Of a stretch of DNA of 20,690 nt, positions 11,819 through 19,719 are shown piece by piece. Every line of letters starts with the position of its first letter. Within the stretch, counting starts at the first letter, position 1. The stretch covers positions 2,692-23,381 of the forward strand of contig MGTN01000164.1 in NCBI GenBank assembly GCA_001799475.1, written 5' to 3'. The DNA comes from Desulfovibrionales bacterium GWA2_65_9 (GTDB taxonomy: Bacteria; Desulfobacterota; Desulfovibrionia; Desulfovibrionales; Desulfovibrionaceae). Under the pieces are notes generated by a model. That model made no database searches. It worked only from the letters and a program-made list of their open reading frames with translations, and had not been told where the DNA came from. A program made the position numbers and the translations under genes.

Positions 11819-12301
11819 ATGATGAAGGAACATGAGTTCGACCCGACCAATGCCGAGACCCTGGAGCAGTTCCGCAAAATCCCGGCCTTCTCCTCCCTGG
11901 ATGAGGAGATGATCCAGGAGGTGGTGCGCATGTCGCGCATGCGCAAGTACGAGCCGGGCGAGTTGATCATCCGGGAGGGCGACTACGACGCCAGGGTGTT
12001 CTTTCTGGTCAAGGGCGACCTCAGGATCACCGTCAAGGGCGTGGAGGTGGGCTCCATCCGCCGGTTGGGCGACATCTTCGGCGAGATGGGCATCATCGAC
12101 GGCAGCCCACGCTCGGCCAGCATCGAGGCCATGAGCCCGACCCTGTGCGTGGCCGTGGACGCCTCCCTCTTCGACCGCCAGACGGCGAAGGACACCTTCA
12201 CGGTCCAGGCCATACTCTACCGCGTCTTTTGCGAGGTGCTGGCCGTGCGCCTGCGCGAGATGGACAAGAAGCTTTCAGAACTCACCGCCCAAAAGGGGTA
12301 A
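11819..12301 (+). CDS. single-domain cyclic-nucleotide-binding protein
   Basis: The 160-residue product is one cNMP-binding (CRP/cyclase-effector) domain with flanking helices and no DNA-binding or enzymatic domain. After FRKIPAFSSLDEEMIQEVV come the beta-roll elements PGELIIREGD, VFFLVKGDLRITV and LGDIFGEMGIIDGSPRSASI. In the last of these, Glu89 and Arg98-Ser99 sit where CRP uses Glu72 and Arg82-Ser83 to hold the cyclic phosphate, so ligand binding is plausible. A helix rich in Leu, Arg and Lys ends the protein. ATG 11819 has GAGG 5 bases upstream; a longer non-ATG start is possible. Only 27 bases separate it from pgm, so they are probably co-transcribed. A class I adenylate cyclase-like gene 2.6 kb away could supply the ligand. 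Its output partner is unknown. Confidence 0.85.
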   Translation: MMKEHEFDPTNAETLEQFRKIPAFSSLDEEMIQEVVRMSRMRKYEPGELIIREGDYDARVFFLVKGDLRITVKGVEVGSIRRLGDIFGEMGIIDGSPRSASIEAMSPTLCVAVDASLFDRQTAKDTFTVQAILYRVFCEVLAVRLREMDKKLSELTAQKG

Positions 12302-12328
12302 GCTCCCGGCATAGCCCACGGAGGCAGC

Positions 12329-13849
12329 ATGGCCGTTCATCCGCTGGCGGGGAAGCCCGCGCCCAAGGAAATTCTCACCGATATCCCGCGCCTGCTGGCG
12401 GACTACGCACGCGTCGTTCCCGACGCCGAGGACCCGGCGCAAAGGGTCAGCTTCGGCACCTCGGGCCACCGGGGCAGCAGCACCAGTGGCAGCTTCAACG
12501 AGGCCCACATCCTGGCCATCAGCCAGGCCATTGTGGAGCACCGCGCGGCGGCGGGCATCCGCGGGCCGCTGTTCATGGGCATGGACACCCACGCACTAAG
12601 CGCCCCGGCCCTGGCCACGGCCCTCACGGTCTTCGCGGCCCACGGCGTGGACGTGATGATCCAGGCGGGCGGCGGGTTCACGCCAACGCCGGTGATCTCC
12701 CACGCCATTCTCGGCCATAACAAGAACCCGCAGAACGCGCGGGCCGACGGCGTGGTGGTGACACCCTCGCACAACCCGCCCCAGGACGGCGGCTTCAAGT
12801 ACAACCCGCCCGAGGGCGGTCCGGCGGACACGGCCACCACCAAGGCCATTGAGGACCGGGCCAACGAACTTCTGCGGGCCAAGCTCGCCGGGGTGCGGCG
12901 CCTGACGCCTGAGCGCGCGCTCCAGGCCGGGACCACGCACCAGATCGACTATGTGGCGCCCTATGTGGAGGACCTGGGCAATGTTGTCGACATGCAGGCC
13001 ATCGCCGCGTCGGGCATCACCATTGGGGCCGACCCGCTGGGCGGCTCGGGCGTGGGTTTTTTGGAGCCCATCGCAAAGCGTTGGGGCATCAAACTCACCG
13101 TGGTCAACACGATTGTGGACCCGACCTTCTCCTTCATGACCGTGGACAAGGATGGCAAGATCCGCATGGACTGCTCCTCGCCCTACGCCATGCAGGGGCT
13201 CATCGCGCACAAGGACTCCTATGACGTGGCCTTTGGCAACGACCCGGACTTCGACCGCCACGGCATCGTCACCCGCAGCGTTGGCCTCATGAACCCCAAC
13301 CACTATCTTTCCGTGCGCTTCAAGTGGTTCGTGGCCGGGCTGCTTGACGGGTCGTACGGCTTCGGCGGCGAGGAAAGCGCCGGGGCCAGCTTCCTGCGCC
13401 GGGACGGCACGGTCTGGACCACGGACAAGGACGGCATCATCATGGGCCTTCTGGCGGCGGAGATCACCGCGCGCACGGGCCAGGACCCCGGCTTGTACTA
13501 TGCAGGGCTTGAGGCGCGATTCGGCAGCCCCGTGTACGAGCGCATGGACGCCCCGGCCACGCCGAGCCAGAAGGCGGCCTTCAAGAAGCTGACGCCGGAG
13601 ATGGTCACGGCGTTGAGCCTGGGCGGGGAGGTCATTTTGGCCAAGCTGACGCGCGCGCCGGGCAACAACGCCGATATCGGCGGGCTCAAGGTGGTGGCCG
13701 AGAACGGCTGGTTCGCCGCGCGGCCCTCGGGCACGGAGGATATCTACAAGATCTACGCCGAGAGCTTCCTGGGCCGGGAGCACCTGGCGCTGCTCAAGCG
13801 CGAGGCCCAGGCCATGGTCGATGCGGCCTTCGTGGCGGCCGGGGCATAG
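12329..13849 (+). CDS. pgm: alpha-D-glucose phosphate-specific phosphoglucomutase with internal deletion
   Basis: Pgm interconverts glucose-1-phosphate and glucose-6-phosphate, feeding or draining glycogen synthesis. The 506-residue product aligns throughout with E. coli Pgm as I know it: FGTSGHRGS, active-site Ser147 in TPSHNPPQDGG, metal-binding Asp305, Asp307 and Asp309 in GNDPDFDRHG, GGEESAGASF, and WFAARPSGTEDIYKIY. However, LMNPNHYLSV (to Val329) runs straight into RFKWFVAGLLDG. In E. coli about 44 residues lie between these points, including a GKTLVSS-type strand, the Ile-Asp-Arg segment and EVPVG. That stretch is part of domain III and is gone in frame. Residue numbers match E. coli within one up to Asp309, and the total is about 40 residues short, confirming a localised loss. 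Activity is therefore doubtful. GGAGG precedes the ATG, and the gene follows the cNMP-binding gene by 27 bases. Confidence 0.92.
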   Translation: MAVHPLAGKPAPKEILTDIPRLLADYARVVPDAEDPAQRVSFGTSGHRGSSTSGSFNEAHILAISQAIVEHRAAAGIRGPLFMGMDTHALSAPALATALTVFAAHGVDVMIQAGGGFTPTPVISHAILGHNKNPQNARADGVVVTPSHNPPQDGGFKYNPPEGGPADTATTKAIEDRANELLRAKLAGVRRLTPERALQAGTTHQIDYVAPYVEDLGNVVDMQAIAASGITIGADPLGGSGVGFLEPIAKRWGIKLTVVNTIVDPTFSFMTVDKDGKIRMDCSSPYAMQGLIAHKDSYDVAFGNDPDFDRHGIVTRSVGLMNPNHYLSVRFKWFVAGLLDGSYGFGGEESAGASFLRRDGTVWTTDKDGIIMGLLAAEITARTGQDPGLYYAGLEARFGSPVYERMDAPATPSQKAAFKKLTPEMVTALSLGGEVILAKLTRAPGNNADIGGLKVVAENGWFAARPSGTEDIYKIYAESFLGREHLALLKREAQAMVDAAFVAAGA

Positions 13850-13904
13850 GCGTCGTCAGTCAGCAAAGAATTCCAGACTCCATCCGTTTGGCGGGATGAA
13901 GGAG

Positions 13905-13940
13905 CCAGGCCGGGAGATTCGGCGCTGGCCCCTTTCTCTT
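13905..13940 (+). terminator. probable terminator after pgm
   Basis: CCAG-GCCG (13905-13912) can pair with CGGC-(G)-CTGG (13920-13928) around a 7-base loop with one bulged G. A pyrimidine tract CCCCTTTCTCTTT follows. The stem is adequate and the T-tract is interrupted, so confidence is moderate. It lies 55 bases after the pgm stop. Confidence 0.45.
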
Positions 13941-13968
13941 TGTGTTACGGCTAGTTGGCGTGCGGGCG

Positions 13969-14001
13969 AAAAAAAGCGGCCCCGCTTGCGCAGGGCCGCT
14001 T
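13969..14001 (-). terminator. intrinsic terminator of the outer-membrane protein gene
   Basis: Read on the minus strand, AAGCGGCCCTGC pairs over 12 positions (one G-T) with GCGGGGCCGCTT around a GCAA tetraloop, and the stem runs into a tract of seven T's. It lies 23 bases after the stop of the 14025-14720 gene. Confidence 0.9.
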
Positions 14002-14024
14002 GGGCATGATCGGGATCGTTGCCG

Positions 14025-14720
14025 TTAGAACTGGTAGCGCAGGCCGAGCAGGGCCTCGTGGGAGTTGATATCCTTGGGCTGGAAGGAGAGGGTTCCGCTT
14101 TCGTACTTCTTGGCATCGCCGAAGTTGGTGTAGCGGTAGCCCAGGTCGATGATGATGTTGTCGGTCAGGGAATAACCGACGCCAGCGCCCAGGTTCCAGG
14201 CGAAGTTGGTGGCGTCATAGTTGCCGCTGGTGCCGCCAGGGAAGGTGCTTTCGATCTTCTGGTTGATCCAGGCCACGCCGAGGCCAGCGCCCACGTACGG
14301 GGTGAAGGCGGTGCCGGTCTTGAAGTCATAGTAGACGTTGGCGAACAGGGTGTGGATGTCGATCTTGGAGGTGAAGGCACCAGTGCTGGAGGCAGCAGTG
14401 CCGTTCGTGGCGCTGTACTTGAACTGGTCGTGATACAGATATTCAGCCTCAGCGCGGATTGGGAGGCCCATGCCGGCGAAGTTGTAGCCGATGGCGCCGC
14501 CGACGGTGTAGCCGCTCTCATCGGACCACTTTTTGGTGGCGTTCTGGTTGGTGCCGGCAGCAGCGCTGTCCTGCACGCTGGCACTGTTGTGGTCTTTGTA
14601 CTCGTAGCCGCCCTTGATACCAACGTACACTCCGCCCTTGTCCGCAGCGAAGGCCGTGCCCAGGGCCAGGGTCGCCACAAGCGCGAGCGCGGCCAGGATA
14701 ACGAGATGCGCCTTTTTCAT
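14025..14720 (-). CDS. outer-membrane beta-barrel protein (opacity/OmpW-like porin family)
   Basis: The 231-residue precursor has a clear signal peptide (MKKAHLVILAALALVATLAL, cleavage probably after the following GTAFA, near residue 25). An eight-stranded small barrel pattern follows, with alternating strands such as GVYVGIKGGYEY, YTVGGAIGYNF, RAEAEYLYHD, TPYVGAGLGVAWI, NLGAGVGYSL and IIDLGYRYTNF. The final residues LLGLRYQF end in Phe, the insertion signal for the BAM complex. It should sit in the outer membrane; the cargo or role is unknown. ATG 14720 is chosen because the signal peptide begins there and AAGGAAGG lies just upstream. It is a single-gene unit with its own promoter (14792-14820) and a strong terminator. 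Base composition is noticeably less GC-rich than its neighbours, usual for highly expressed surface proteins but also compatible with transfer. Confidence 0.88.
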   Translation of the reverse strand: MKKAHLVILAALALVATLALGTAFAADKGGVYVGIKGGYEYKDHNSASVQDSAAAGTNQNATKKWSDESGYTVGGAIGYNFAGMGLPIRAEAEYLYHDQFKYSATNGTAASSTGAFTSKIDIHTLFANVYYDFKTGTAFTPYVGAGLGVAWINQKIESTFPGGTSGNYDATNFAWNLGAGVGYSLTDNIIIDLGYRYTNFGDAKKYESGTLSFQPKDINSHEALLGLRYQF

Positions 14721-14791
14721 GGTTGCTTCCTTCCTTAACTTTCTTTGAATGTTCAGGGGCATGCCAACGGCAAACTCAAAAATGTAGTTAG

Positions 14792-14820
14792 TATTTATCC
14801 TTGTCAATACGTATTGTCAA
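14792..14820 (-). promoter_or_regulatory. sigma-70-like promoter of the outer-membrane protein gene
   Basis: On the minus strand a perfect TTGACA (14815-14820) is followed after 17 bases by TAAATA (14792-14797). A second TTGACA lies 13 bases downstream at 14802-14807, so two -35 boxes stand in tandem. The start point would be near 14785, giving a leader of about 65 bases. Confidence 0.6.
14801..14820. promoter_or_regulatory. direct repeat and palindrome over the -35 region (possible operator)
   Basis: TTGTCAA-TACGTA-TTGTCAA is a direct repeat with period 13 that contains the perfect 12-base palindrome CAATACGTATTG (14805-14816). It overlaps the -35 boxes of the outer-membrane gene and lies upstream of the cyclase-like gene. 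A regulator binding here could affect both genes; this is inference. Confidence 0.35.
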
Positions 14821-14901
14821 CATTCCGGTGCAATTATTTTTACTTTTTCACGCGTGCACCCAGGACTCGACTCTCTGAGCGTTCCACTATATGAATCCCT
14901 G

Positions 14902-17900
14902 ATGAGTCTGTCTGCTGTCGAACTTGCAGGAGCCCTCAGAAGGTTCGTCCGCACGGAAAATGGTGATGCGCTCAAGGTGCTCCCAGCGATCCTGGCGGAC
15001 CTTGCGGAACTCCCCACGGGCCATGGCGACACCCCGCAGGGCGCAGCCGCAGCCGGAGAGGTCGCCTGCCTGCTGTTCTCCATCGTGCGCGCCCTGCGCG
15101 ATGTGGCCCTCATGTCGCGCGTACTGCAGGCCCTGTCGTCCCTGGGCCGGTTTGGCCGCTGCCTGGCCATGCTGCACATCCAGGCCCGCAGCCTGCCCTT
15201 GCCGCAACTCACGCCGATCCTGCTGGCCTTGCCCGGCATCGATTTCCTGGCCATTGTCAACGAGATGTTCCTGGCTCCCCTGACCGACGACAAGCAGTAC
15301 ATGGCCTGGCTCAAGGGCCTGTTGCCTGTGCCTGGACGCTGCGATCCCAGGGCGACGCTGCTGTTTTTGAGCACCCTGGCCGACGAGGGCACGCCCCTGG
15401 CCAAGCCCTTGCGGGACGCCCTGCTCGGGGCCTGCATGGCCGAGGCCCTGCCCAAGGCCTTTGCGGGCAAACCCGGCGCGGCCAACGCCGAGGCCCTGCT
15501 CAAGGCCTCCGTAAGCTTGGCCAGCCCGGCCATCCATGTCGAGGCCCTGGGCTACGCCTTGCGCGCCGCCGGCACCGAGGGGCCGAGCCGTCTGGCTCCG
15601 CTCCTGGCTGCAGCGCCTGACTTGGCCGTGCGCGAGCCCGCCCTGCTGACCGAGATGGGCCGTCTGGCCATACTGCCCGAGGCCCCGGCGCTCCTGCTCC
15701 CGGCCACTCGGGCCGAGCCGGAGCTGCTTGGGCTTGTCCTGGCCGGCATGCTGCGCCAGGGGGGGGAGGCGCGGCAATACGCCCTCAGGCTCACGCCCCT
15801 GCTGCCCCGGCTGGGGCTTGCGCCGCTGCTGGCGGACATCCCGGATGCCGAGCGCGAAGCCGTTTTGGGCCGCATCTTCCTCGCGCTTGTCCGCCATGAC
15901 TCCGACTTTCTGCGCCGTGCGGCCAAGGCCATGCAGAACATGCTGGACGCGGCCTCAATGCAGGCCCTGTCAGACTTGTTCTCGGCCCAGGCCGCCCGGG
16001 ATGACGCCGAGAGCGCCGCGTTCCTGGCCCCGCCCGCAGGTTCCGGCCCCACTTCGGGCAAGGCCCAAGGCCAGCGCCGTCCTCCCCTGGCCGAGGCCCT
16101 GAAGGACGCCCTGATCCCCCTGAAGGACCAGGATTATTCGCATTCGACCCTGAGTGGGGAAGTCTTGGAGGGCTCCACCCTCTCCGCGGTGAATCTTTCG
16201 GCCAGCCAGTTCTCCTCGGTCACCTTCCGCAGGGTTCGTCTGAGCGCCTGCGCCTTGCAGGGCAGCCAGTTCGAGGGCTGCACCTTCCAGGCTTGCACCT
16301 TTGCGGGCGTGGACTTCTGCGACGCAGAGTTCCAGAATTGCCGCTTTGAGGGCTGCTTTTTCGAGCGCTGCGACGCCGCGCGGCTGCGCTTGGCATCCTG
16401 CGCCCTGGCCGGGTGCGCCGTGGTCGAGTCCTGCCTGGCCGGCATGCACCTGTCCAAGGTGCGCCTGGATCGCCTCGTGGCCAGGGCCAGCGCCTTTTCC
16501 GGCCTGCGCGCCCAGGAAAGCGCCCTGCTGCACAGCTCCTTCACGCGTTGCGACCTGTCCAGCTCGGTGCTTGAGCGCTGCGCCTGCCGCGGTTCGGAGT
16601 TCCTGGACTGCACCCTGGCCCAGGCCCGCCTGCGCCACTGCGAGGTCTCGGGGGTGAATTTTATGCGCTGCTCGTTGCCCGGGCTGGCCATGCAGGGCGG
16701 CCACACGAACAACCCGCACCTGGCCAACGCGCGGCACGCCTCCCTGGCGGCCCTGCTGACCCGGCCTGACAGCGCGCTGACGGAGCTGCCCCCGGCCCTG
16801 CGGGGGGCGCCCGGAGCGGCCTTTGTCGCCGCCTCTGTGGGGCGCCATGTGCGCTTGGACGAGGCCCGGCGGAATCTGGTCGCCATGCGCGGGCAGAACC
16901 AGCGCCGCACGGAGCTGGCCATTGAGCGCCTGGCCGAGCATCAGGGCGTGTTCCTGCGCCTCTTGCCGCAGCTCCTGGTCACGGACGTGTTTGAGCAGGC
17001 CCAGGGGCTCAAGGGCGTCCCGGCCTGTTCCCTGGGCGGGCCGGAGATCAGTGTGGACCTGACCTTGCTGGAAAAGTATTTTCCCGGCCAGGCTCCCACG
17101 GCGAAGTCCCCACCGCTGCTGAACATCGAGGCCCTGTACGCCATCGGCAGCCTGGGCTCCGTGGCCCAGAAACCCTCCTCGGACATCGACTGCTGGGTTT
17201 GCCACAGCGAGCCCGCGGCGGCCTCGCCGGATATCCGGGAGGGCTTGCGGCGCAAGCTCGCGGCCCTGGAGTCCTGGGCCGATCAGCAGTTCGGCCTGGA
17301 GGTGCACTTTTTCGCCATGACGCTCGACGAGGTGCGCACCAATTCCTTCGGCATGAGCGACAAGGAGAGTTCCGGCTCGGCCCAGGCGGCCCTGCTCAAG
17401 GAGGAGTTCTACCGCACCGCGCTCAGGCTGGGGGGCAAGGATCTGCTCTGGTGGGCGACGCCTCCGGGGGCCGATGCCGCCGCCGCGCAGTCGCTCCTGG
17501 CCGACATCAGCGTCCTGGACCCGCGCCTGGCCGCCGAGCTGGTGGACCTGGGCCAGCCAGAGCCCATCCCGGCCAGCGAGTATTTCGGGGCCTGCCTGTG
17601 GCAGATGGTCAAGGCCCTGCACAGCCCCTACAAGTCGGTGATGAAGCTGGCATTGCTCGAGAAATACTCGGACAAGGGCCAGACCATGCGCCTGCTCTGC
17701 GACCGCATCAAGGAGGCCGTGTTGCGCGGGCGGACCCGGCCGGAATGGGTGGACCCGTACCTGGCGCTCTTCGCCTCCATCCGCCAGCATTATGCGGGCC
17801 TTGGCGACGCGGCCTCCCTGAGTCTTTTGGCCGAATGCCTGTGGCTCAAGGCCGATGTGGACCCAGAGGACCTGCCGCCGGAGTTCGTCCAGGTGATCCA

Positions 17901-18699
17901 GGCCTCGTGGGCAACCGGCACCTTCGCCAATTCCCTGCGCCTGGGCGGGCTGGTCAACCAGTTCATGATCGCGGCCTACCGCCGCATCCAGGGCGGTCTC
18001 CGGGCCGACCGCGCGTCCGCGAGCATCACCCCGCAGGACATGACGCGCCTGGGCCGACGCATCGCCGCCAATTTCGCCCAGCGCGAGCACAAGGTGAGCC
18101 TGGTGCCCTTCCTGTCTGAGGATGTGGCCTTCACCGAGCTGTATTTCTACGCTGAGAAGGCGCCGGGAAAGCGCACGGTCTGGGCCGTGAAGGGCAAGGA
18201 GAAGGCCACGGGCAAGGCTGCCGTGGAGTCGCTGGAGCCCATCCGCAGGGACACGGACGTGGCGCGGCTCCTGGCCTGGGTCGTGGTCAACGGCATCTAT
18301 GAGCCGGGGTTGGCGGTGCAGGCTGAGAAGACCCTGGCGCCCATCGCGGTGATGGATGTGCTGGCCCTGCTGCAGGACCTCACGGCTTTCTTTCCCCGGC
18401 GTGAAATTGTGGACCCGGACATGGAGGAGTACCTGCAGGACGAGCGCGTGACCCGGGCCTACGTGATCCTGAACCTGGCCGTGCCGCCGGACAAGAACAA
18501 GATCCTCCAGGCCTCGGTGATCTACTCCACCAACTGGGGCGAGCTGTTCTGCCAGACCTTCGACAACCCGCCGCAGCTGCTGTCGCTGTCGCCGCTGACC
18601 TACCTGCGTGAGAACCTGTCCAGGACCGTGCCTTCCAGGCCGGAAGTGAAGATCTTCATCCCCAAGAAGTCCGCCTGCCCCAGGATCAAGGTCTTCTAG
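14902..18699 (+). CDS. class I adenylate cyclase-like protein with N-terminal helical and pentapeptide-repeat domains
   Basis: The product has about 1265 residues. Residues 1-405 are Ala/Leu-rich and helical, with no membrane segment. Residues about 410-602 are a pentapeptide-repeat block with F or L at the central position every five residues (for example FEGCTFQACTFAGVDFCDAE), rich in cysteine. From about 735 on it matches class I (enterobacterial CyaA) adenylate cyclase: a Pol-beta-type nucleotidyltransferase motif GSLGS...SSDID with Asp761 and Asp763, then WVCH. The family signature EYFGACLW follows at about 893-900 with SPYKSVMKLALLEKYSD, and a C-terminal STNWGELFCQTF resembles signature 2. 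It probably makes cAMP from ATP. E. coli CyaA has 848 residues, so the extra length is the N-terminal block. Start is uncertain: ATG 14902 or GTG 14854, neither with a good ribosome binding site. It diverges from the outer-membrane gene. Confidence 0.85.
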   Translation: MSLSAVELAGALRRFVRTENGDALKVLPAILADLAELPTGHGDTPQGAAAAGEVACLLFSIVRALRDVALMSRVLQALSSLGRFGRCLAMLHIQARSLPLPQLTPILLALPGIDFLAIVNEMFLAPLTDDKQYMAWLKGLLPVPGRCDPRATLLFLSTLADEGTPLAKPLRDALLGACMAEALPKAFAGKPGAANAEALLKASVSLASPAIHVEALGYALRAAGTEGPSRLAPLLAAAPDLAVREPALLTEMGRLAILPEAPALLLPATRAEPELLGLVLAGMLRQGGEARQYALRLTPLLPRLGLAPLLADIPDAEREAVLGRIFLALVRHDSDFLRRAAKAMQNMLDAASMQALSDLFSAQAARDDAESAAFLAPPAGSGPTSGKAQGQRRPPLAEALKDALIPLKDQDYSHSTLSGEVLEGSTLSAVNLSASQFSSVTFRRVRLSACALQGSQFEGCTFQACTFAGVDFCDAEFQNCRFEGCFFERCDAARLRLASCALAGCAVVESCLAGMHLSKVRLDRLVARASAFSGLRAQESALLHSSFTRCDLSSSVLERCACRGSEFLDCTLAQARLRHCEVSGVNFMRCSLPGLAMQGGHTNNPHLANARHASLAALLTRPDSALTELPPALRGAPGAAFVAASVGRHVRLDEARRNLVAMRGQNQRRTELAIERLAEHQGVFLRLLPQLLVTDVFEQAQGLKGVPACSLGGPEISVDLTLLEKYFPGQAPTAKSPPLLNIEALYAIGSLGSVAQKPSSDIDCWVCHSEPAAASPDIREGLRRKLAALESWADQQFGLEVHFFAMTLDEVRTNSFGMSDKESSGSAQAALLKEEFYRTALRLGGKDLLWWATPPGADAAAAQSLLADISVLDPRLAAELVDLGQPEPIPASEYFGACLWQMVKALHSPYKSVMKLALLEKYSDKGQTMRLLCDRIKEAVLRGRTRPEWVDPYLALFASIRQHYAGLGDAASLSLLAECLWLKADVDPEDLPPEFVQVIQASWATGTFANSLRLGGLVNQFMIAAYRRIQGGLRADRASASITPQDMTRLGRRIAANFAQREHKVSLVPFLSEDVAFTELYFYAEKAPGKRTVWAVKGKEKATGKAAVESLEPIRRDTDVARLLAWVVVNGIYEPGLAVQAEKTLAPIAVMDVLALLQDLTAFFPRREIVDPDMEEYLQDERVTRAYVILNLAVPPDKNKILQASVIYSTNWGELFCQTFDNPPQLLSLSPLTYLRENLSRTVPSRPEVKIFIPKKSACPRIKVF

Positions 18700-18735
18700 G
18701 CTCCAGCCCGTTTGTCAAAGAGGCCGCCCGCCTGC

Positions 18736-19614
18736 CTAGCCCTTGGCGATCATGGCCGTGGCGATCCAGTCGAGCACCAGCGCGGGCATCACCGTGGGCT
18801 GGTTCAACGCCTCCTGGGCACTCGCCAGCACCAGGTCGAAACGCCTCAGGCCCAATGGGCCGAGCCGCGCCAGCCGCCGTGCTGCGGCGGAATGCTGGGT
18901 GTTGCCGGCCACGGCCAGGGTCAGCTCGCGCTGGCAGGCCGAGAGCAGCCGCAGGGCCAGTGCGCGGTCTGCCGCGCCCTTGGTGCCGGTGCGCTCGAAC
19001 CAGCCCTGCCCGGTGTCCCAGAAACTCAGCAGCGCGGCCAGCCACTCGGCCACGTCGGGCTCCGGGGCCTGGGGCTCGGGCCAGGGCAGGGTGAGCACGA
19101 AGCTGCGCGAGACGAGCGTCTGGAGCAGGCGCTCGCGCTGGGGGGCCAGGAGCACGAAGACGTTGCCGGGCCGGGGCTCCTCCAGGGTCTTCAGGAGCAG
19201 GTTGGTGATGTAATGATTGAGGTCCTGGGCCTCTGAAAATATAGTCACCCGGCTGCCCGCACCGCATGGAGGCTGGCCCCAGATCGGCAGCAGTTCGCGA
19301 ATCTTATCCATCCCGGATTTTTTGCTGTCGCTCTCCTCGAAAAACTGTTTGTCCACCACGATGAGGTCACGGGAGACGCGCCTCGCGATCTGCATGCAGG
19401 CCGGGCACTGGCAGCAGGGCCGCGTTGCGGGCTCGCCGGTGCAGTTGAGGGTGGCGGCCCAGGCCAGGGCTGCGGTCTTGCGGTCGGCCTCGGTGCCGCC
19501 CTCGATGACCAGGCTCTGGGGCGCGTGGGTGGAGAGCGTGCGCAGCCGCGCCAGGACCTGGGCGGCCCCGGCAAAGGCGCAAAGGGATGTGGACGAGCAG
19601 GCCGTCCCGGTCAT
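18736..19614 (-). CDS. holB: DNA polymerase III subunit delta'
   Basis: HolB is the delta' subunit of the clamp-loader complex that places the beta clamp on DNA at the replication fork. The 292-residue product shows the diagnostic zinc-module cysteines (Cys58 in LNCTGEP, then CCQCPAC at 67-73). It has a degenerate, non-ATP-binding phosphate loop (VIEGGTEADRKTAALAWA), and the AAA+ segment VTIFSEAQDLNHYITNLLLK followed by TLEEPRPGNVFVLLAP. The C-terminal third is helical and poorly conserved, as usual for the family. The ATG at 19614 has only a weak GAGAG upstream. It is the last gene of the minus-strand series glgA - CBM48 protein - holB, with a 105-base gap before it. It converges on the cyclase-like gene (36-base gap, no terminator seen). 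Confidence 0.92.
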   Translation of the reverse strand: MTGTACSSTSLCAFAGAAQVLARLRTLSTHAPQSLVIEGGTEADRKTAALAWAATLNCTGEPATRPCCQCPACMQIARRVSRDLIVVDKQFFEESDSKKSGMDKIRELLPIWGQPPCGAGSRVTIFSEAQDLNHYITNLLLKTLEEPRPGNVFVLLAPQRERLLQTLVSRSFVLTLPWPEPQAPEPDVAEWLAALLSFWDTGQGWFERTGTKGAADRALALRLLSACQRELTLAVAGNTQHSAAARRLARLGPLGLRRFDLVLASAQEALNQPTVMPALVLDWIATAMIAKG

Positions 19615-19719
19615 GGGCGGCTCTCAGGTGGTGCTGCGGGTGGCGCGCTTCTGCGTCTGCGTGGTGTCATGGCCACAAGGCTTACCGCAGAAGCGCGCCG
19701 GACCGCAAGGGCGCTCGCG

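Noticed and set aside
11563..11970. 136-codon N-terminal extension of the TPR protein
   Set aside because: It would overlap the divergent cNMP-binding gene and lie upstream of the likely promoter; ATG 11562 has a strong ribosome binding site.
12596..13783. 395-codon minus-strand frame inside pgm
   Set aside because: The opposite strand encodes unmistakable phosphoglucomutase motifs; this frame has no recognisable domain.
15970..18090. 706-codon open frame on the minus strand inside the cyclase-like gene
   Set aside because: Low-complexity Gly/Gln/Ala/Leu product, opposite to a gene with recognisable domain motifs over the same interval.
19611..19670. 19-codon minus-strand frame whose stop overlaps the holB start (ATGA)
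   Set aside because: The arrangement would suit translational coupling, but the peptide is Pro/Arg low complexity and has no ribosome binding site; chance is the simpler explanation.
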